This document shows positions 46,352-58,934 of a stretch of DNA of 64,000 nt, one piece after another. Positions within the stretch are counted from its first letter, which is position 1, and each line of letters starts with the position of its first letter. The stretch is from Ulota crispa. Lineage: Eukaryota > Streptophyta > Bryopsida > Orthotrichales > Orthotrichaceae. Under the pieces are notes generated by a model, which saw only the letters and a program-made list of their open reading frames with translations, was not told the DNA's origin and did no database searches. The stretch spans positions 38,092,002-38,156,001 of the forward strand of contig OY987242.1 in NCBI GenBank assembly GCA_963920765.1, in the 5' to 3' direction. A program made the translations under genes and the position numbers.

Positions 46352-49300
46352 CTAGCTTTTGCCACCACCATCCCCTTGGCTCGACCCGCCACCGCCCGCA
46401 CCGCCTCCCCCGCCACCACCACCACTCACACCGTCGCCCGCGCCCGACGAGCCCCCGATCGTCGACTCCGTGCTGCCTCGCATCCGCGGATGCCCGCTCA
46501 ACCCGTCCCCGTACGACCCCGCCTCCAGAGACCCCGACCCTTCCAGCGGAGCGTCCGACGACGACGACGGCGCCAGCGTCGTCGGTGACGACCCGATCGG
46601 GTACGGAGCCACCGGCATATCCGACAGGGACGACGTCGATGGGCTGTACGTTAGCCCTACTAATGGGTGATCGAACTTGCACGTTGGCCCGAATTTGCAT
46701 ATCCCGTACCGTGTGTAGAACGAGCAAGGAGGAGCTCCCTGCAACCAACCACCACCCACCCACCCGCCCGTCCCACCACTGTCAATTAAACTTCCACAAT
46801 CCCAACACCACCTGTCACTTCCTTCTTCGCCCCAGGGCACGCACACAGTCCAACTACAACCCACTCCACACAATTCCCACCACCCCTGCAGCACCAGCAT
46901 CCCCATTCCCAGCAACCACAAGCTCGCGCCACTTACAGGCCGCAGAGGAAGCCCGATCGGGCTCAAGTGGCACGTCGGCGAAGGCGTCGCCCGATCCTTC
47001 GGGTGGTGGTATCTGCACGTCGTCCCGAACTTGCAGTCCCCTGTCTTCATGTAGTACTGACACTCCGGTTGCCCCGGCCGCTCCGGAAACAGCGTGTCCT
47101 TCTGCCCTCCGACGGACGACGACTGCGCCTGGTTAGCGGGCACCCCCATCGCCGACGACCCCTGCATGTACGGCGCATAGCTCGACATCTGCTCTCCCTG
47201 CGGCCCCCCTCCGTACACGTACCCATGCTGCTGCCCTTCCGGAGGCCCTACCGGCCCTTGCTGCTGCACCATTCCACACACTCCGCCACTGTCAGCGCAC
47301 CCCGCCCACATCTACGCATTCACCCCCGCTCCCCCCCCCCCCCCCCCCCTCGGTTCCCATACACGATTACAACCACACTCTCTCGGCATTCTATCCTCTT
47401 CACTGCCTACCCACGTCCCCTGGTCTGCCCCGTCAAGCCCCATCCAGTCAGTCACACCTTCCACCATCCAAAGATCGAACCCGCAAGCGAACCCTTCAAG
47501 TTTTCCAACATCTTCCTTAGTTTGTTCGTTCCTTCAACCATTCATGAACGCTCGAACGTTACACATGACAATGCACGACCACTACGAATCCCATTGCCGC
47601 CGCCTGCCCACCTACCGTCTCCTAACTCTGCCTACGGCCTCTCCACGATCCAAAACTACAGACTGGTACGCCCAGCTGGGCACGGTCCGCTCAAACTGCC
47701 AATTCCATCCACCGGATGCATGACGATCAGTTCACCCAGTCCAAAATATACCAGTGTCCTGCCTGCCTGCCTGCCCTGCCTAACACCGCCAACTCCAATC
47801 CTCCCACCCCGCGCCAGACACACGACAATCCTCTCACGACCGACTTCCGTCCACACCCTCTCTCTCTCTCTCTTCCCCCACTCCCCTCTCTCAGCTCCCA
47901 AACACCCTCTGCCCACTTACTTGGTACGTGCTCCATCCGGGTATTGACATCAGTCCCTGCGGCAACGGCATTACCGGTCCATAGCTGGAAGGCCCCTGCA
48001 GCCGAGGAGGCAGATACGGAGATCTCGTCATCGGCCACGACGGTACCGCCGCTGCGTATCCTTGAGCCGCGCCACCCGAAGACGGACCTCCGCCCCCGCC
48101 CCCGTACTGCGGCAGCGACACCAGTGCCCCCACTGTCGCAGGCTGCGGATGGTGGAATTTACATGTCACTCCGTACTTGCACGACCCCGTCCGCATGTAG
48201 TACGCGCACTCCTTCTCCCCCTGCACCACCACATGCCTCTCAGTACACGCCCTTGGCTCCTCTCAGAAACTCCACCTCGCCCCCATTCCACCCAAGCACT
48301 GCCAATTCACATGCCTCCCACGCTCCCCCACCGCCTGCCCACCCCACCCCACCGCAATCCTCACCCACACCGCGCCCGACCCTCACGTCCACGCTAACAC
48401 TCAAGCACCCCACCACACGCATACACACCATCCCGACCGCCAGCATCTTTCGATGCCGACCCATCCGGCACCACATCCCATGCAGGCTTACGGCTTCCCA
48501 CCTGTCTCAACGGAAGACCCAACACATTCAAATGTACACGCCCTGTGGATCCCGCCTTCTCTCGTGGATGATGGTACTTGCACGTCGCTCCGAACTTGCA
48601 CGTCCCCGTCTTCAGATAGTACTGCACGCATCGCACCACAAACACACCACTGTCAATCACCGCCTTGCCCTCCTCCCTTCCACGCCGCAGCATCCCCGCT
48701 GCGACGGGGGCCCCGCCCCACTCCCAGGACGCACCCGTCACAAAACCCTCGCGGACTCGCCATCGGACCCTCCACTCGATCGCTGCTCTGCTCTGCACTG
48801 CACTTGGCGATCCTGCAGCTCCATTCTCGCCACACCACGCATCGCAGGCCTACGCGCCGATCAGTGCACATCCCGCCCACGCCCACGTGCAACGCTCACC
48901 ACCCTCACTAGTGCTGTTCCTTACTACAGTTGTCAATTCGCCTTCTCCTAGTTCTCACTGACAAATTCCACGACCCACTCCTCACCCCACCAGCTAGCAT
49001 CCACCCCTCCCGCGCCGTCCCGACATTCCCACACTACCGCACACAGCCCCTCCGCAGCTAATCTGCCGCTGCCTCACGTCGTTCCCCACTGGTCACACCC
49101 TGGTCAACGGACCCCTCACGTACCTGGCATTCTGGCTGACCCAGCCTTTCCGGATACTCGCCCTTGCCCCGCGCCACTGCGGCTGCCTGCACACCCACCG
49201 CACATCGTCAACGCCCGCGCGCCTGCTGTTCACGCCACCCATTCTCATCCACGGGCCGTTCCACACAATTAGGTTTCCGCGCCGTCCATGCCACCGCACA

Positions 49301-50533
49301 CTCCAACCACGGCACGGCACAACATCCTACCTGCTTGCGATTCGGCGGATGATTGAACCGGCAGGTCATCCCGAACCCGCACAATCCCGTCCGCATGTAG
49401 TACACGCAATCCGGCTCGCCCGGCCGTTCGGGGTACGACCCCTGCCCTCCGTCCATGCCCTCCTGCCCCTGCATCGCTATCGGCCACACCGCTTCTGCAA
49501 CGCCCACCCCACACCACCAGATGCAACGACGTCAGCGTCCCATTCCCGGCATTGCCCACATCCCACCTCGCCACCGCGCCCTCGCAGCAACGACCCTACT
49601 CTGCTGGATGCGGCAGCGACTTGCGCCACCGGAATCCTGCCACTCTCACTCGGACATTTCGATTGCAGAGCCGCAATCGTCCACAAACCCACGATCCACT
49701 CTCTCCCCAGCCCGCCATGGACCGTCCGACGCGGACGAACGGTTCCAAAAGTGCCCTGCTTCCAGGCTACTCCCGCCAGCCACCGCCGCAGAGCCGGGCT
49801 CCATCCCGCATTGCTCAGGGGGGCAGCCCAGAGATCTGCACCACCCGACCGCACAATTGGTGGCTGGGAGAGTCCGGCCGTCACGCAAATCGCCTGCCGA
49901 CCAAAGACCCGAAACGGCACTCCCAGCTGCAGCTCGCTCCCCTCCTCGGCAAGGGACGAGATCTAGCCACCCTCGACCACAATCGACGCATTATCCGACC
50001 ACGTAATTCAGCAATTGAAGCGATCAAGCTTCCGCTCAAACTCTCTCGCGACCGCAATTCGAAGCCTCCCTACCGCGATGAGCAGAATTTGAGCTCCCAC
50101 ATGCAAAATCAAGGTTCCGTCACACGGCAATTCGCTCTCTCCCGATCCAATTGCGCCGCACCGATGCGAACCGCATCGAACCCAGATGCACAATTGCGCA
50201 TCGGAACTCGCCCAGGCTCGCCCTCGTCACGTACTCTCGCCGCCGGCGCCACCCACCCAGTCGCCATGCATCGCCGCTAGCTAGGCTACCACCCACCCAC
50301 CCACCCACCCAGCAAATCGCAAAATTTGCACTACCTTCCGATGCAGAGTCGCCACCGGCTGCGTCCAGGACGCCCCCAGATGGCGATCGCTGAGCAGCCA
50401 GGCCATGGCGCTGCCACTCGTCGTAGAATGGGAGGCCGGACGCGCCACCAGATACGATGTTGGAGGCCGGCGACGATTCTTCAGGGCCTGCAAAGGAGGA
50501 AGGCGCCCCTTTGGCTGGCGCATAGTATTCCAT
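46352..50533 (-). CDS. CCCH zinc-finger protein with five fingers (plant ZFN1-like family), seven exons
   Basis: Exons on the minus strand: 50533-50335, 49494-49331, 49186-49124, 48621-48502, 48220-47921, 47263-46937 and 46738-46352 (stop TAG). All introns are GT-AG and all phases agree (intron 1 phase 1, the rest phase 0), giving 519 aa. The start [16 protein letters not shown] has an in-frame TAG directly before it. Five C-X8-C-X5-C-X3-H fingers lie at 96-115, 141-160, 187-206, 350-369 and 396-415. Each is led by the family's (Y/F)PERPG(E/Q)P or equivalent box, and LNVLGLPLR and [10 protein letters not shown] follow fingers 2 and 4. Finger 2 is split by intron 3 after its first Cys and Gln. 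The linker 207-349 is Gly/Gln/Ser-rich and the tail from about 440 is Ser- then Gly-rich. Length and finger spacing fit the plant ZFN/C3H family, which binds RNA or DNA in the nucleus. The gene is far richer in G+C than its surroundings and has C/T-rich introns. The GGGT run 24-45 nt into intron 1 could form a G-quadruplex. Confidence 0.93.
47331..47349. repeat. C run of 19 in CCCH intron 5
   Basis: An uninterrupted run of 19 C on the plus strand (G on the transcribed sense strand), about 68 nt upstream of the exon 6 acceptor. Such a G run can form a quadruplex in pre-mRNA, and it is also a spot where length errors in the assembly are likely. Confidence 0.85.
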
Positions 50534-50904
50534 CTAGCATGCCCGCTCGGGATGGCGCGATGCCCACCCCTAGCTCGCGCCCTGCCCCGCGAAATCGACC
50601 GCCACGCCACAGGCAGACCAGGCGCAGCGTGCGGGCGGGCGGGCGGGCGTCTGTGGTGGCCTTCGGGAGGACGAGCGGAAGCTGGAGACGAGCCGGGGGG
50701 AGGCAGGGGACGATACTGATAGTGCGCGGAGAGACGTGCTGCTGCTACCGCTGCTTGGATGGAAGGGAGATGGAGACGCTGGCTATGGCGGAGGCTCGTG
50801 CAGGCGTGGGCCAGCAAGCGAGTGAACGAGCGAGGTGGGCACCAGGCTCGTTGGAATCGCTGCTTGTCAGACGACGACGGCGACGTCGACGACTACGCTA
50901 CAAA

Positions 50905-50995
50905 AAGCCGTAGTAGAGTATTCTAGTGTTATAGTGTTGTAGCGCTGTAGTGCTGTAGTGTAGTGTTGTAGTAGCGTACTAGTGTTGTGGGTGGC
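50905..50995. repeat. Degenerate GTAGTGTT minisatellite upstream of the CCCH gene
   Basis: Irregular 8-9 bp units such as TGTAGTGT, TGTAGCGC and TAGTGTTG follow one another about 380-460 bp upstream of the CCCH start codon, in what is probably promoter or 5' untranslated DNA. Confidence 0.6.
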
Positions 50996-51199
50996 GATGC
51001 AAGGGTAGAGACTAGAGAGGGAAGTGTAGAATCTTGATCATCAGGGAAGTGGCATTGGCCGGTGGCATTCCTGGGTGCAGGCTAGCCTGTGGTCCTGCAG
51101 CCACGAGGTTCAGTGCTTGCCTGTGACAGTAGCAGCAGCATCAGAATCCCTGCCCCCTCCCTTCCTCCGACCAATATCATCCCGGCCTTCCATTTGCCT

Positions 51200-51330
51200 T
51201 GGTCCGAACCAGTGTTTTTTTTGGGCATCATGAGGCCATCTTGTCAAAAATTGGATCAATGTTTCTCTCCCTCTCTTGAGATGGCATGTGGCGTCTGGTA
51301 GGTGAAAAAAAAACACTGGTCCAAACCGTT
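51200..51330. mobile_element. Small MITE with ACCAGTGTTTTTTTT ends
   Basis: GAACCAGTGTTTTTTTT at the left and AAAAAAAAACACTGGTCC at the right are inverted repeats about 120 bp apart. It lies roughly 700 bp upstream of the CCCH start. Confidence 0.55.
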
Positions 51331-51796
51331 CCCTCGCCCAATCTCCCTTTAAGGTAAGTGCAACTTAAATGGACACAATTTGTTCTCGGACACCTATAAA
51401 AGTGGTCATATAAGACGCAATAGTTGGGTAAATGAGACACAAACCAGAGGTATGAGATCCAGTAGTTGGGCAAATGGAACATCAACCATGGGTATGAGTG
51501 GTCACAGTGACCATTTTAAGCATTAAAGTGATCTATTCTTGGACTCTCATGTTCACTCATTTGGTTTTCTCTGTGTTTGTTTTCCCAAGGTTCATGACCG
51601 ATTTACAACAAGTCTAGTGTCCACAATAGGTGTATCTACAACCTCATTTTCAAGAATTCATATTTTATTCATGAAACTGCAAAATAATATGAGGACAATT
51701 TTCTACCCATCTGTGCCCATTTCCTAACAGATATTTGTATTCAAAATCTTAATGCACCTTCTTCTTGAATTGATTTAACAAAAGTGTCCATTCAAG

Positions 51797-52116
51797 GTGC
51801 TCCTACCTTATTGGCAAGGAGGCTCCCAAAGCCCACTAGGGCCAGAGCTTGGCCGCTGGCCCGCTCAGATTCTACTAATGTCTATTCTTGCACTCCCTTC
51901 CAAGCAACACGTGTCAAAATTGAATTCGTGCGTTTGCCCTGCATTTTACCTACCAAGCGGCCATTCAAGAAGAATTTGGTGAGGCTGAAGTACAAAACTC
52001 GGCAGGCCACCCCTCCAGCATAGCGTTGCCGGCGCCAAGTGTGGACTAGTTGTCTCCGCACCCCGCCAGGCCGGCACTCTAGAAGCGAGTTGACGTACAC
52101 GGTGGAGATGGCCTTA
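51797..52116. mobile_element. GC-rich MITE-like block, possibly PIF type
   Basis: AAGGTGCTCCTACC at the left and GGTGGAGATGGCCTT at the right are imperfect inverted ends resembling the GAGCATCTCYACC ends at 16.9-17.4 kb. The interior is GC-rich and unlike its flanks. No clean duplication was seen. Confidence 0.4.
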
Positions 52117-52439
52117 GCGCCTGTTCTCCCTTCGAGTCCCGGCCCCCTCCACGCAAGTCCCCTGGTTAGTCTTGCTTTGAAGATTTGTGAGGATTAGTGA
52201 AGATCTGTTATAAAGTGTACATTGCAGAAAACGTTCAAGGATGCTTTATGTAAAAAAAAAATTAGATTTTGTCGCAGAGTTCTATTTCATCGTTGCTTCA
52301 ATCCATGAGTGGATTGTAACCAATATTCGTGATTAAAAGTTTGAAATTTGAACCTACAAAGCATCTCAAACCTATTCCCTTCTAGGCTTTGATATTTCTA
52401 GGCAAAACATAATCTATATATATAATAGACTAGCCTGTC

Positions 52440-53090
52440 GACCGGTATTTGTTGCAGCATAATGAAAACTTATGAGGAAAAAACTTAAGTATGCAAAATT
52501 TGTTGCATAGGTAAAAAATTGCATTAGTAAAAAACGGCACGCATAAAAAATTGTGTGGGTAAAAAACAAAAAATATAAAAACATTGCATGAATGACTACT
52601 ACGTGAGTAAAAACAAAAAATATAAAGAATTGCATGAATAGTTATTATGTGGGTAAAATTTTTATGGAGGTAAAAAATAAGTAACATTTTACGCATGAGA
52701 AAACAATGACATTCTTTTTATTGTGTGGGTAAAGATTTGTGGGTATAAAACAAAAATTGCTTTAAGGCAAAGGAATGTTTGAAATTTTCAAAAATGTAAA
52801 AAAGTTGTGTGGGTAAAAAACAAAAACACAAATAAATTGCATGAATGATTGTTATTTGGGTAAAAATTTATGAAGGTAAAATATAGATGATGTTTTTAAG
52901 CGTGAGAAAACAATGATGTTCCTTTCATTGTGTGAGTGAAAAGCTCTAAAGGTATAAAACAAAATTTGCTTTGATGTACGGGAATGTTTGCTAAACAAAG
53001 ACAAATATTTTATTGCATGGGTAAAGTTTGAAATTGGAATATGCGGATAAAAAATAAGAATCATTTTGTGTGGCAAAAATGTTTTGCAAA
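52440..53090 (+). repeat. Imperfect tandem repeat, about 206-bp unit
   Basis: The segment from ttgcatgaatagttattatg (52631) to ggaatgttt is followed by a diverged copy from ttgcatgaatgattgttatt (52836). Both contain a gagaaaacaatga box, tattgtgtg or cattgtgtg, and ataaaacaaa. Short gtgggtaaaaaaca motifs are scattered through the whole block. Non-coding. Confidence 0.65.
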
Positions 53091-53559
53091 ATTGGGCTTG
53101 GAATGATTTTGCATCCCATCAAACCAACGGGTGCTTATGACTATTGTCAAACATTCAAAATATATTGTGGTGAGACTCATTTACTTATTCATACATCTAT
53201 GGTCAAAAGGCCTTGGGAGATAGGTTTGAGCATTTAATGGATTATTTCCCAAAGTGTGTTCATAGGACACACATGTTATAGTAGTTATGTTATAAAATAT
53301 TAGTTCTACAAATGTTTTTGAATTGAGCACAAAAAGGAAGCAAGGTTGTGCATTATAAAGTCTCCTATAAGATAAAAATCTTATAACCATTCACAAATCA
53401 ACTGCAAATCAATCATTATAAATAACTTGTAAAGGACTAAATAGCGTTTTTGGCAACATAGCAAGTTTGGGTAGGCTAGTGCTTATAGAATAATGAATAT
53501 ATTTTCACAATTTTTTTAAGAAAGTGTGCCCAAGGAGTATCATTCCAAGGTAATGATTT

Positions 53560-53775
53560 TGAAATCGTTTTAATTTGCATTTTTAAAGAATTTCTTTGGG
53601 CTGCCTAAACTGCCCCTCATCCCCTAGTTCTGATAAATTCTTGCATAACTTCTTTGCAGAATGTCAAAATGAAGAAAATATTAGATGCCAATACAAACTT
53701 TTATATTTCCCACCTTCTATAAAAGTTTCAAAAATCACAAAAAGTATTTTAGCCATAGGTACATGCCCAAAATTA
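53560..53775. mobile_element. Fragment of the 930-bp TTAA family
   Basis: gggctgcctaaactgcccct, attcttgcataacttctttg and ggtacatgcccaaaat match the right third of the copies at 15.6 and 32.1 kb. It lacks both TTAA termini, so it is a truncated relic. Confidence 0.6.
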
Positions 53776-53779
53776 TTTA

Positions 53780-56700
53780 TAAAATGCTAAGTTCTTTGAA
53801 TGGTAGAATATGGTGGGTGTAAAGATTTGCAAGGGCATTATACAAAGACATTGCACTACCATGCCCTTCACCTCTAAGCAAATAGATCCAAATAACAATA
53901 GAAGGTCAGCCAAATGAATGTAAACAAAGTAGATTTGCTAATGTTTTGGAAAAAATCTAAACATAGCATAACTATGTGGGCAATATCCACTACATGCAAT
54001 TAAAAAATCAATTGAAAATGAAAAACGTAAGATTTTACCAAAAAAACTCAAAATCTAGTTGGACACCATCCTTTATAATCAATTAATCATGCTTTTTTTG
54101 TGACACAAGAAGCAAGTAATTAGGCTATAATCCAGCACTAGGATGATTTTGTTAGACCTCTCACTCTTTAATAGTCTAATATGAGAGGCCCAATGGAGTG
54201 GTCTTGTAGTTGTGAAAACTTCTAATATAACTAAAGGAAAATGAAATTGAGATAATAAAGAAGCTCTAACTGGATACAATCCTATGCACAATAGTATCAC
54301 TTGTTTTTTGTAAGTATATTAACCACTACATGGGAATATGGGTGAGATAGAAAGTTGGCCATTCCACATTGAATGATCCCCAATTAGACCTCTCAAGTGC
54401 GTATCAAAAGTTATATATTTTGAACAAATAAGCAATTTAGTACCAAATGCAAGGTGCAAGCATAAAAAATACCAACCAAAAAATGTGGAGAGAGGATGTA
54501 AATTACAAACCTCCAATACAAGTTGCAACTTGCTAGCACAATAATTTACATGCATTGTAAAGGAGAAACCTGCTCTTTTGAGCATTCACATGAAAATATA
54601 ATCTTTTTGTCATGTGTTGGTGCAAAAAAAATGAAATTATGTGCCATGAACATTCAATATATCCAAGTTGAGCATACTACCACAAATTAGTGATGTGCTC
54701 ATGTAAACCAACATCATGCTAGTTTTGCTTCCTAATTTTCCTTTTTGTTTGGCATGCAATTAAAAAGGTTTCAAAGAAGGGTTCCAAATCAACCAACAAC
54801 TTTGTGAAGTTCATTTGTATTTTTGATTCATACTAGGCTCATCCCACCTATTTTACAATGTTGATATGAGAACTCTTCACTAACTTCATTCTTTACCATT
54901 GTAAGACTCTCCTCTACTCTATTGTTTGTTTCATTAGTTTAGTCCAATCAATATTCTTTTGAAACTAACATTTGAAGTTTATTATTTTTCCTATTTAGCT
55001 TTGCAAATATAGAAGGAGGGGATCACAACATCAACTTGGGAGCATGTAAAATCAAAAGGATTGGTTTGAGCAAGGAGAATCAAATACAAAAACCTAAATC
55101 TTGAGAAATAAAAAATAGAATCAATTCAAATTTAGAGTTAGGAAAATCATAAAGTAAATTGGAATTTAAAATTAGGATAATTATTCTAAACCACAGAAAT
55201 TTGATTTGGTAACAATCCCATTTCTACAAAATCTTTATGAACCCTACAAATTTGTTTTGATTTCACCACCTTCTGGTGTAATGCTATGAGATCTAAAGAC
55301 TTTTGGAAGGATCTGTGCAATTGTGGTGAACAATCTTTAAGCTTTTTGGATTTATACAAAACTGTTGAGGAGAAATTCAAGGGAATCAAATTGGTAATTG
55401 TGTGTCTGGAATCAAAATTTCAAGGCTTTCATAATTTTGCGTGCTATTCAACTTGTTTCAAATTAGAGTGCTACCTAATCCAATTTTGTAGAAGTTTACA
55501 TTTTGGTCCTAGAGATATAAACAAAATTATTATGAACCCTACTGAGTTTTGGTAAATATGCACTTTCACATTCCTAATCACATAAATAATTAAGTGAGAC
55601 AGTTTGGTAAGTGTGATACCTCAATTGCAGAGTTGGAGTTCAAGTTAACAAGAGGTAGACGCATTTGCACTCTATTTACAATGCACAATTTTGGCCTTTG
55701 TAGCATCCTTGTTGCCACATTCTCCAAAACCAATGATCTGCAATTTTCATCAACCGTTATGCCTACATCATGCAAAATTGGCAAAATTGCCTCTAGTCCT
55801 AAATAGACATCTTCCATTGTTGTTCCCTTGCTATTAGGCCCTCTACATCTCCTTCTACCATTGACCCTTCCTTTGTGCAAGTATTTCTTTGAGGTTTGTT
55901 GACAAAATTTATTGCAATAGTCGAGTTCTTTTTCCTTGCAAGGCACTTCAACTTGAAATAAACCTCCAACATTTGTCTTTGTACACGCCAATGGTATTTG
56001 TGATGTTCCCACTCAAACTTGGCAATAATTAGTTAAGGCCTTGGAGTAATACTCCCACCTCTCTCTTTGTCTCTTCTAGTAATGAATTTTGTTGGACTTG
56101 CATCATGCCAGTGCTTTGTGCTCAAGAAGGTATTTACAACTTCCAAAATTATGTCTAAATGTCCTTCAAGTACATGGTCAAAATTCCCAATTTTTTTGTT
56201 AATTTTTTCTTGAACAAGTGCTGCCAATAACTGGGTTCCTTAGTTTGGAGGCCAAAAATGCCTATGATCCAATGGCGTATGCTCATTTTTAGTTTGCTTT
56301 CATGTCTCTTTTAATTTTAGATAGTCCTTTCACTATATCTCCTACAAGGATAGTGCATGATGTTCTCATTCACCATCACTACATTGAATGCATATGAAGT
56401 CTTTGACTTTTTCCTTGTCTTGATTAGTCATTGCGTCTTTTACAATATCTGCAATGTGAACCTATATGCATCATTTCTTTAAGAAAACAAATTACTTTTC
56501 ACAACAATTGCATACTTAAGAAAAAATACTAAATCATTTCACAAATCATCTCATTGATACATTGTAATTATAAACTTCTACCATACAAAAAAGTAACACT
56601 AACCATGCTAGGTGGACCCTACTCCAACAACACTTCTACCACTACTTTAACTTATATTGAGCATTTACAAAAATATTTATAAACTCTTTAAAATTAAATT

Positions 56701-57030
56701 GACTTAATCATAAAATAGTGCTCTCATTGTGACATAACATTTTCCTTTTTCTCTTATTTTCTTGCCTCCTATCCTTTGTTGCAATTTGTAATTCTTGCAT
56801 TCATATCCAAAAATACTAGAAGACATAGTTTTTAATAATCTCACAATTTCTTTACCAAGATTACTCATACATACATTTCCTCAATTGGATTCATCCTTGC
56901 ATCAATTATAACTCAATTACTAATGTCATTTTTATTGCAAGCAACAATACAATATGCTACTTACAATTGTTGCGTTCACTAATGCATTACCATTGTGAAA
57001 CATTTTTTTTGTTTTTTATTAATTCATTAT
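53780..57030. other. AT-rich intergenic DNA with unassigned minus-strand open frames
   Basis: Three minus-strand frames lie close together: 56227-56033 (64 codons), 56012-55590 (140 codons, with the segment EDVYLGLEAILPILHDVGIT) and 55389-55186 (67 codons). The 140-codon frame is the most protein-like stretch here, but I recognise no family and no clear splice pattern. The frames at 54079-54585 are thought to be chance. Otherwise nothing is seen. Confidence 0.35.
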
Positions 57031-57032
57031 CA

Positions 57033-57443
57033 GGAATTGATATATGTACCACCCCTTTTTTAATATGCTACTACACTTACTATGTATAGTTGATGTTTAC
57101 AATATTACAATAAGTGTCGACCACGGAAAAAACATTATTAATTTGAAAATACAACTTAACATAGAAGTTGTAATTTTAATTTTGTTTTTCAACTCAAGTC
57201 TTCTCCATAGTATCAAACAAAAATTCTAAATTATGCTTAGTTTAATTCGTTATTTTTAAATTTGATACTATGAGCACAATCTTGAGCTAAAAAAAATCAA
57301 AGTTACAATTTCTATGTCAAGTTGTATTTTCAAATTAGCATTGTTTTACCCATGGTCCACCCCTACTTCAATATTGTAAATATCAACCATTTATAGTGGA
57401 TGTGGTAAAATAGTCAAAAAAGGTGGTACATATATCAATTCCC
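57033..57443. mobile_element. Palindromic MULE-like MITE, 411 bp
   Basis: GGAATTGATATATGTACCAC at the left is mirrored by GTGGTACATATATCAATTCCC. Flanking 9-mers are TTCATTATC and TTCATTAAT, agreeing at seven of nine bases. The interior is a sister of 43497-43929 (gaaaatacaacttaacat, gtggtaaaatagtc). Confidence 0.7.
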
Positions 57444-58137
57444 TTCATTAATGTCAAAGTTGAATTTTTATAAAAAGTTATGAAACAAAAAATAAAATTT
57501 GTGAAAAATGAGCAAGTGCTACAACAAGAACTTCTTAAATAAAATGCTAGTACGTTGAAATAAATGAATCACCACCTTGAATTGTTAACAATGCAATTCA
57601 AACATGTTCCACACTTCTCATTTCCATATATATGTTACTTGTGAACTCGCTTGTAAACAACATCATAATTATGAAATTGTTTCCACTCGTACGATCCTCC
57701 TAAATTTGATGAGACACGATAATCATTCACAATTAATGTATGACAATTGGTGAAATAAGTACATGAATACAAAACTAAAACCATCTCTAATTCATAGACA
57801 AAACACTTTGGGGTATTTTTTTGTTATTGCAAAACAAAGGCTAGGCTACAATATGGTATTAGTTCTTAATTTCTCTTTGGTGTTGCACCGCTCAAATTCC
57901 TCAAAAGAGTCATTTGTCCTTTGCAAATACTATGACATCATTTTCACATCCACAATGCAATAATGTATATTTGCACTTAAATAGTCAATAAAATTGTGTC
58001 ACCACAATCAACATAATGCAATTCATCTATAAAGTGCTAAATTTGCACCAAAATGATTTCAATAAAAGTTTTCAAGTCAATAAACGTAGTCATCCACAAG
58101 ATTAAACTCTTATATAAAAGATTTGCTAAGGAACATT

Positions 58138-58259
58138 ACAAGGAACCCGTGGTCGAGTCTACATAAAAGTTGACAAAAAATGTGATCTAATCTACAGTAT
58201 ACTATAGATTAGGTCACATTTTTTGTCTACTTTTATGTAGATTTGACCATGGTTTCCTT
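58138..58259. mobile_element. Compact hairpin MITE, about 122 bp, TA-flanked
   Basis: Arms of about 60 bp pair with about nine mismatches: CAAGGAACCCGTGGTC at the left against GACCATGGTTTCCTTG at the right, and shared inverse boxes tctacataaaagttgac and aaaaaatgtgatctaatc. TA lies at both borders. The size and pairing are those of a MITE that could be processed like a microRNA precursor. Confidence 0.7.
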
Positions 58260-58934
58260 GTAGTGAAAGACAATGACTTGAGAAGTGCATTGAATTTTTG
58301 ATTCATGAACTTGGAGGGGAAGAAAAAGACAAGGCAATTGATTTGAGAAACTCCATAAAATAGTTGATGTCCTATGTTTGTCAAGCCTACAAATTCAACA
58401 AATAAAATGTGCAATGTAGAGACATTTTGTTGTCTCTATCTAGAGAGGGTTTGGAAAGATGTGAACTTTTGTGCAAACAAACAAAAAAAGATTTAAGTGG
58501 CAGCAATCTATGAAAAGTAGAAAGGAAAAGACAATGGAGTTCTAATATAAAGTGGCCTTTTTTTGTTCCAACTAAGTTGCTCATTGCTCCCCTTCTAGCC
58601 TAAAATGAATGGCTTGACACATTCATTCATTCTTTCAAGGGCATTGGTTGATTGAATTTGGTGAGGTAAGCTTATTCCAAAGCCGTGGCAAACGAGAGTG
58701 TAGCATCATTAGCCCTGCGCACATGAGGCTTATGAGCCTCCCCATCAGACGTTGTACTGGGCATGGCGGGCCCCCACCCCGACCTATTTTTGGAGGAGGG
58801 GGGAGCAAATTTGGATGGCCTTCCTTGGGGGTGAAAAAACACCCCTCCTCTTAGTAATCTCGAGATAAAAATTGTGGCTGCCCTTTTTGCCACTCTTTTC
58901 CACTTACATAATTTAGTATATATCAAAATACAAT

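Noticed and set aside
46141-47947. Plus-strand proline/arginine-rich frames of over 320 codons across the CCCH gene
   Set aside because: Antisense shadows of a GC-rich gene. Their composition is low-complexity and the minus strand holds conserved CCCH motifs with consistent splice phases.
47716-50280. Plus-strand frames of 411, 242 and 205 codons
   Set aside because: Shadows in the same GC-rich island, rich in Pro, His, Thr and Arg, with no motif; they cross the real exons.
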